A DNA stretch of 64,000 nt, taken from Acidobacteriota bacterium. GTDB lineage: Bacteria; Acidobacteriota; Terriglobia; Terriglobales; Acidobacteriaceae. The stretch spans positions 1 to 64,000 of the forward strand of contig JAJYZC010000005.1 in the NCBI GenBank assembly GCA_021800255.1, read 5' to 3'. A program made the position numbers and the translations under genes. Under the pieces are notes generated by a model. That model was not told the DNA's origin. It did not search any database and worked only from the letters and a program-made list of their open reading frames with translations. This document shows positions 58,381 through 64,000 of this stretch, piece by piece (the stretch's first letter is position 1; each line of letters begins with the position of its first letter).

Positions 58381-58408
58381 GGACTACAGTATTTCCGAAA
58401 ATGCGTTA
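58381..58408 (+). repeat. Dispersed repeat, partial copy C
   Basis: ggactacagtatttccgaaaatgcgtta matches copy A at 24/28. Confidence 0.55.
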
Positions 58409-58825
58409 GCGCCAGCAGACGGCCGCACTGTGTGGAAGATTGCGGCGCGGGTTGGTTGCTTCAGATCTGTGTGAGGGCATGAACGCAGAGGGCCTAAAAC
58501 GAATATTGAGTGATCAGAATTCCCGTTCTGCCCGCCGAAGAACGCTGCGGCATCGTAGGGGTTCAGTTCGCTGCTCCCAGGCGCAGGCAGCGTGCTCGTG
58601 CAGTTCACCTAAAATTCATCGGCGCGCGCATCCTGTTCTTGTAATCTCACAACTTGGGGAAATCACCGGCGCGGTGGTCACAGGGTCTTTCTTTGCCCTT
58701 GGACCGGCCTCAGCCGGCCGCAATCATCCCCTACGGTTCGGTTCTGGCGCTGCTCTACAGAAAAAGATTGCCGGGAGCGCCGCTTTCCATCAACGCAGCA
58801 GTTGTAACCATTAGGGAGGGCCGTA

Positions 58826-61800
58826 ATGACCTTGAATCGCATACGCTTGAGTATTCTGGTTCTCGCACTTCTCGCATTGGCCGTGTTCGCGGGCCCGGCG
58901 GCGCTGAACGCGCAGACCGCTGTTGTGGGAGCCATCGCCGGCACCGTCTCCGATCCGACGGGAGCAGTGATTGCCGGAGCCGCCATCACCATCACGAATA
59001 ATTCAACCAACGCGGAAACCAAGCTGACCAGCAACGGCAGAGGCTACTTCCAGGCTCCGCTGTTGGAGCCAGGCACCTACTCGGTGACCATCTCCGCACC
59101 CAACTTCGCCACCTACCACGCCAACGAGGTGGATGTGTTCGTGGGCCAGACCACGAGCCTGTTGCCGCACCTGGCGCTGGCCTCTTCCACCACCAAGCTG
59201 GTGGTAACCGCGCAAACGCCGGTGATCAACCTGGAATCGCCCTCCTTCACCTCCGAAGTGCCCTCCAACGCCATACAGTCGATTCCTATCAACAACAAGC
59301 GTTGGTCTGCTCTGGCCATGGAGACGCCCGGCGTGGTCTCAGACGCCAACGGCTATGGGCTGGTGAGCGTGCGCGGCATCAGTCCGCTGATGAACAACGT
59401 GGAAATCGACGGCGCCGACGACAACCAGGCCTTCTTCGCTGAGGAACGCGGCCGCACGCGCGAGGCCTATTCAACCACGTTCGCCGTGGTGCGCGAGTTT
59501 GCTGTCGATACCGGCGTCTACTCTACGCAATACGGAGACGCCGCAGGCGGCGTCATCACCTCAGTGACCAGGAGTGGAACCAACCATCTCCACGGCCAAG
59601 CCTACTTCTGGGACCGCGAAAGCAACTGGGAGGCCTTCACCCCCTACTCCACGATCACCAAATTTGTGAACGGCCAAAATGTCACTACCCCCCTTAAACC
59701 GGAGGACCTGCGCAAGATTTACGGCTTTACCATGGGCGGGCCTCTGATTAAGGACAAGCTCTTCTGGATCTATACCTACGACCAGCAAACCCACGTCTTT
59801 CCCGTGATTGGCGTCCCCTACAATAACCAGGCTTTTTACACCTTGCCTGCGCCTACGCTCACCGGAGGAGAATCCTGCAACGCCAAAAACGGCCAGCTAA
59901 GCGGCACGGCTGCGACGGTCAACGACGCCAACGCCTGCGCGCTGGCGGCGCGCCAGGGAATCAGCTACACCCAGGCCGCTTATGACTGGGCCGTCCTCAC
60001 CCAGGGCACTGCCAATGTGGTCATGTCGAATTATCCGGGCGCGCAGGCACTCTCCTGGACCGATCCCGGTATTGTCAGCGACATCGGAGAATCGCCGCGC
60101 TTCGGCTACCAGGAAATCAACATGCCCAAGCTCGACTGGCAGATCAACCAAAGGAATCATTTGAGCCTCCTCGCCAATCGCCTGCGCTGGGATTCGCCCG
60201 GCGGCGTGCAAACGAATTCGACGGACCACTATGCGCGGGACACCAACGGCACCGATTTCGTCAAGCTGGATTACGGCGTGGCCACGCTCAACACCATGCT
60301 CACCCCTAACCTCAGCAACGAGGCGCTCTACCAGTACAGCCGCGAGCTCGACGACGAGGGCCAGGAGCCTTACACACCCTACACCCTCACAGACGTAGAC
60401 AACCACAGCGGCAACATTCCCGAGGTTCAGGAGTATGAGGACGGCGTCACATTCGGCTCGCCGTACTATTCCTATCGCAAGGCCTATCCTCTGGAGTACA
60501 AATGGCAGATCAACGACATCATGTACTGGAACAAGGGCAATCACAGCCTGACCTTCGGCGCTGAATTCGTGCACAACTACGATCTGATGAACAACACCTA
60601 CGCCAGCAACGGCATTTTCGACTATGACTGGGACGGCAACTACTTTAACGACCTGATCAACTTCAGGAACGGTGTTACTCCTTCAAGCACTAACCCGGTC
60701 GGTTGCGACAAGTACGCCTCAGAGAACGCGTTCTACAAGAGCGGTTATCAGAACGTACAAGGCGACTATCCTTGCTTCTATGAATTCACGCAGGGATTCG
60801 GCCCCCCGGTCTACGCCATCGCCACTTTGAATTCCGGCCTCTTTATCCAAGACGACTGGAAGTTCACTCCGCGCCTGACTCTGGATTTGGGCCTGCGCTG
60901 GGATAAAGAATCCCTGCCCGGTCCGTCCTCCGACCTCACCACGCCTACCGGCAGCTACGTACCCTATAAGGGCCTGCTCAATAATCCCAGCGAGAACACT
61001 GCCTTCGGGCCCCGCATTGGGTTTGCATACAATGTCTTTGGAACCGGCAAAACGGTGTTGCACGGCGGCTGGGGCCTGTATTACGGCCTCCTCACCAATG
61101 GCAATCTCGAGAACGCCCGGCTGGACGTTGGCAGCCCCAACGGGCAGTACACCGAGGTATGGAAAACCAGCTACTCCGGCCCGCCGGTCTATCCGGCTAT
61201 CGAAACCTCCGGCGCCGCGGGCGGCAAGCCTGAATCCTACTTCTTGGCGCCCAATTTGAAGATGCCTGAGGTGCAGGAGTTCGACCTTTCGCTGCAGCAG
61301 GCAGTCGGCAGGGGAACGGTCGTCCAGTTGAGCTATCTGGGGGCCTTGGGCCGCGACCTGACCAACTTCCTCGACGTCAACCTCAATCCCACCACCACAC
61401 CTACGACGCTCACGGTCACTGATGACGCCAACGGCGTGGGACCGTTGGGTGCAAACGGTTCGACGATCACCGTTCCGGTCTTTACCGCCTTCGGCAACAC
61501 CGGCAACCCGGAGCTCCAATCTACCAATGGCACCGGTTCGGCGGCCTTGGATTACGATGCAATCGGCGAGATGGTCAGCAACATCAACTCGAATTACAAT
61601 GCGTTCGTCGCCGAGATTCTCAACCGCTCGTTGCACAATATCCAGTTCGACGCCAACTACACCTGGTCGCACGCGCTGGATTTTTCGCAGCAGGCTAACA
61701 CGGAAGGAACCTACAACAACTGGTATAACCCTTACGGCGATGCGCGCGCTAACTACGGCAACTCCGACTGGGACGTTCCCAACCGGTTTGTCGCTTATGC

Positions 61801-62287
61801 GCTCTACAACTTTCCCGGCATGAACGCCAGGAATCAGCTCAAATGGCTGGCCAACGGCTGGAGTCTCGATGACAGCTTCCAGATGCAGAACGGCCTGCCC
61901 TTTACGGCGGGCGTCGCCGGCTATGCCGGCAACGGCATCCTCAACGATCTGAACGGCTCCAGCGGCAGCACGGTCATCCCCCAGATCGGCGTCAACACCT
62001 ATCGCTTCCCGCGGCAGATCGTAGACGATGCCCGCGTGCAAAAGGACGTAGCATTCGAGGGCGGCCGTAACCTGGAACTCAGTCTCAATGCATACAACCT
62101 GGCCAATCATCAGAATACGACCGGTTATGAGGCCACCTACCTGTACTATGTGTCAGGAAGTAATCTGGAATACACAGGCGTAAACGGCCAAGGCGCGAAA
62201 GATTTCATGGTGCGCGACGCCTCCAACAACAGCGGTTTCCTTTACACGCCGCGGGAGATTGAAATCGTGGGCCGCTTCACCTTCTAA
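58826..62287 (+). CDS. TonB-dependent receptor with carboxypeptidase-like domain (Oar-like)
   Basis: VVGAIAGTVSDPTGAVIAGAAITITNNSTNAETKLTSNGRGYFQAPLLEPGTYSVTISAPNF...SVRGISPLMNNVEIDGADDNQ; beta-barrel ending VGRFTF. Confidence 0.9.
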   Translation: MTLNRIRLSILVLALLALAVFAGPAALNAQTAVVGAIAGTVSDPTGAVIAGAAITITNNSTNAETKLTSNGRGYFQAPLLEPGTYSVTISAPNFATYHANEVDVFVGQTTSLLPHLALASSTTKLVVTAQTPVINLESPSFTSEVPSNAIQSIPINNKRWSALAMETPGVVSDANGYGLVSVRGISPLMNNVEIDGADDNQAFFAEERGRTREAYSTTFAVVREFAVDTGVYSTQYGDAAGGVITSVTRSGTNHLHGQAYFWDRESNWEAFTPYSTITKFVNGQNVTTPLKPEDLRKIYGFTMGGPLIKDKLFWIYTYDQQTHVFPVIGVPYNNQAFYTLPAPTLTGGESCNAKNGQLSGTAATVNDANACALAARQGISYTQAAYDWAVLTQGTANVVMSNYPGAQALSWTDPGIVSDIGESPRFGYQEINMPKLDWQINQRNHLSLLANRLRWDSPGGVQTNSTDHYARDTNGTDFVKLDYGVATLNTMLTPNLSNEALYQYSRELDDEGQEPYTPYTLTDVDNHSGNIPEVQEYEDGVTFGSPYYSYRKAYPLEYKWQINDIMYWNKGNHSLTFGAEFVHNYDLMNNTYASNGIFDYDWDGNYFNDLINFRNGVTPSSTNPVGCDKYASENAFYKSGYQNVQGDYPCFYEFTQGFGPPVYAIATLNSGLFIQDDWKFTPRLTLDLGLRWDKESLPGPSSDLTTPTGSYVPYKGLLNNPSENTAFGPRIGFAYNVFGTGKTVLHGGWGLYYGLLTNGNLENARLDVGSPNGQYTEVWKTSYSGPPVYPAIETSGAAGGKPESYFLAPNLKMPEVQEFDLSLQQAVGRGTVVQLSYLGALGRDLTNFLDVNLNPTTTPTTLTVTDDANGVGPLGANGSTITVPVFTAFGNTGNPELQSTNGTGSAALDYDAIGEMVSNINSNYNAFVAEILNRSLHNIQFDANYTWSHALDFSQQANTEGTYNNWYNPYGDARANYGNSDWDVPNRFVAYALYNFPGMNARNQLKWLANGWSLDDSFQMQNGLPFTAGVAGYAGNGILNDLNGSSGSTVIPQIGVNTYRFPRQIVDDARVQKDVAFEGGRNLELSLNAYNLANHQNTTGYEATYLYYVSGSNLEYTGVNGQGAKDFMVRDASNNSGFLYTPREIEIVGRFTF

Positions 62288-62311
62288 CCTGGACACAATG
62301 CTTCAGCTACG

Positions 62312-62339
62312 CGCGGCGGCTTCGGCCGCCGCGTTTTTT
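62312..62339 (+). terminator. Rho-independent terminator after the TonB receptor
   Basis: CGCGGCGGC-TTCG-GCCGCCGCG followed by TTTTTT (UUCG tetraloop). Confidence 0.9.
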
Positions 62340-62377
62340 GCCCGCTTGAATTCCGTACACTCAATCCTTGGGGGTTT

Positions 62378-63706
62378 ATGATGACTATTTACGCTGCGCG
62401 GCGGCTTTTTCTCCTCGTTGTTCTCGGTCTTTTGCCTTCGTCCGCGGCGCTTGCTGCGCAAAATTCATCGGCCCGCGCCGGCAGCCAGGGCGCACATCTC
62501 CAGTTCGTTGTGCTGCTCAGCCGCCACGGCGTGCGCTCGTTCATCGGCAGGCCGGACCCCTACGCCAAGTACGCTGCCGCGCCCTGGCCGCACTGGAATG
62601 TGCCGCCTGGCTATCTGACCGCGCACGGCTTCCGATTGATGAAGCTCTTCGGCGCGTGGGATCGCATCCAGCTCTCCGATGAGGGCTTGTTCGCTCCCTC
62701 CGGCTGCGCCGGCGCCGCGCGCGTCGCCATCCTTGCCGACTCTGACCAGCGCACGCGCCTCACGGGGCAGGCCCTTGCCCAAGGCATGTTTCCGGGCTGC
62801 ACCATCGCTGTGCATGCGTTGCCCCAGGGCGCGCACGACCCGCTCTTCGATCCGCTCGGCGCCGGCGCCGTCCGTCCCGATTATGCTCTGGCCGCCGCGT
62901 CCATCGCCGGGCGCATCGGCGGCAATCCCAACAACCTCACCGCGGCTTACCGCCCGCAATTGGAAGCCCTCGATCACGTCCTCGCTGGATGCGGACGCAC
63001 GAGGTCCGCCAATCAAAAGCGCCTTTCGATTCTCTCCATCCCCGCCGCCATCCATCCAGGTTCAGGTGCGTATCCCGTTGATCTGCGTGGACCGGTGAGC
63101 GCCGCCTCCACCATCGTCGAAGATATGCTCCTCGAATACACCCAGGGCATGAACGCCGCAGACACTGGCTGGGGATGCGTAAACGGCGCCACCTTGCGCT
63201 ACCTCATGCAACTCGACACCGCCTTCTGGCGGTACCGCTACCGCACACCCGCCATCGCCCGCATGTACGCCTCCAACCTGCTCGACCACATCCTCCTGGC
63301 CATGGAGCAGAGCGTCGCCGGCAAAGCCGTCGCGGGCGCGCCCGGCCGGCCCGGCGACCGCCTGCTCATCCTCTCCGGCCACGACACCAACATCGCTACC
63401 GTCTCCGGCTCTCTTGGCCTCGACTGGATCGTCGATGGCCGCGTCAACGACACCGCACCCGGCGGCGCGCTCATCTTCGAGCTTTGGCGCTCTTCCCGCG
63501 GCGAGCATTTCGTGCGCGTCTACTACACCGCCCAGACCCTCGAACAGATGCGCCAGGCGCAAACGCTCACTCCCGCCCATCCTCCGCTGCGTTTGCCCAT
63601 CTTCGTTCCCGGTTGCAGCGGCCAGGATATGTCCTGCCCATGGCAGAGCTTTGCCGCCGTTGTCCGCCGCGCCATCAACCCGGCTTACGTGAGCGCCAAG
63701 CCGTAG
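62378..63706 (+). CDS. Histidine acid phosphatase (phytase/AppA-like superfamily), secreted
   Basis: QFVVLLSRHGVRSFI (RHG motif) and LLILSGHDTNIATVSGSLGL (HD motif); N-terminal signal peptide. Confidence 0.88.
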   Translation: MMTIYAARRLFLLVVLGLLPSSAALAAQNSSARAGSQGAHLQFVVLLSRHGVRSFIGRPDPYAKYAAAPWPHWNVPPGYLTAHGFRLMKLFGAWDRIQLSDEGLFAPSGCAGAARVAILADSDQRTRLTGQALAQGMFPGCTIAVHALPQGAHDPLFDPLGAGAVRPDYALAAASIAGRIGGNPNNLTAAYRPQLEALDHVLAGCGRTRSANQKRLSILSIPAAIHPGSGAYPVDLRGPVSAASTIVEDMLLEYTQGMNAADTGWGCVNGATLRYLMQLDTAFWRYRYRTPAIARMYASNLLDHILLAMEQSVAGKAVAGAPGRPGDRLLILSGHDTNIATVSGSLGLDWIVDGRVNDTAPGGALIFELWRSSRGEHFVRVYYTAQTLEQMRQAQTLTPAHPPLRLPIFVPGCSGQDMSCPWQSFAAVVRRAINPAYVSAKP

Positions 63707-63772
63707 TCGCGGCGATCCCGCGCGCTGCGCGTCACCGGCGCCTTCCGTCAACTCGGGCCTGGCGCGCGGCGG

Positions 63773-64000
63773 TTAGCGCAAACTCCTCAGCGCCGGATAC
63801 AGCTTTCGCCACTGCGCGTATCCATTTTTATAGGCCGCCGCTTCCGCCGCCTCCGGCTCGATCCGCGCGGCCACCTCAATCGCCTGCCCGCAAGCCGCGT
63901 CGAGGCTGGCCCAGTGGTCCACGCCCACTCCGGCCATCAGCGCGCAGCCGAATGCGCCGCCCTCCTCGGCCTTGAGCACCTCCACCGCGCGTCCGTAGAT
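63773..64000 (-). CDS. FGGY carbohydrate kinase, probably xylulokinase, C-terminal part
   Basis: IYGRAVEVLKAEEGGAFGCALMAGVGVDHWASLDAACGQAIEVAARIEPEAAEAAAYKNGYAQWRKLYPALR; runs off window. Confidence 0.8.
   Translation of the reverse strand: MYGRAVEVLKAEEGGAFGCALMAGVGVDHWASLDAACGQAIEVAARIEPEAAEAAAYKNGYAQWRKLYPALRSLR

Noticed and set aside
60719-62110. 463-aa minus-strand ORF opposite the TonB receptor
   Set aside because: Antisense shadow of the beta-barrel coding region, no family resemblance.
1-64000. CRISPR array, prophage, complete IS element or restriction-modification system
   Set aside because: No regularly spaced direct repeats, phage structural genes, intact transposase or R-M genes were seen.

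Overview
The window looks like a chromosomal segment of an Acidobacteriota (Terriglobia-like) genome. This taxonomic guess rests on the Oar-like TonB-dependent receptors, a VWFA-related protein and general gene content. Three parts are visible. (1) About 0-19.7 kb is an accessory glycan-utilisation region: LacI and DeoR-type regulators, a large TonB-dependent receptor preceded by a decayed partial copy of itself, and GH92, GH76, GH125, GH20, GH29 and GH2 (exo-beta-glucosaminidase-like) enzymes, with GH27, CutC and APC-permease remnants. It reads as a SusD-less alpha-mannan, N-glycan or fungal cell-wall locus. (2) About 20-52 kb is mostly core housekeeping: rplS, pyrH, rluD-like, lgt, 6S RNA/zapA, pheT/pheS, infC, dapA, rplM/rpsI, rpsB/tsf, purU, argS, metG, cdsA, dxr, rseP, polyprenyl synthase, yajQ and tatD. 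It also holds a two-gene cassette encoding a possible SLATT-like 2-TM protein. (3) About 52-64 kb is accessory: PadR, VKOR, DUF302, a PL7 alginate lyase, a cobalamin riboswitch with its TonB receptor, another Oar-like receptor with a histidine acid phosphatase, and a partial xylulokinase. The most interesting unexplained structure is a set of dispersed short inverted-repeat elements. One is a 110-bp MITE-like element present in two ungapped copies about 42 kb apart, and one copy supplies the start codon region of the GH29 gene. All family calls come from reading the translated sequences; no database search was run.
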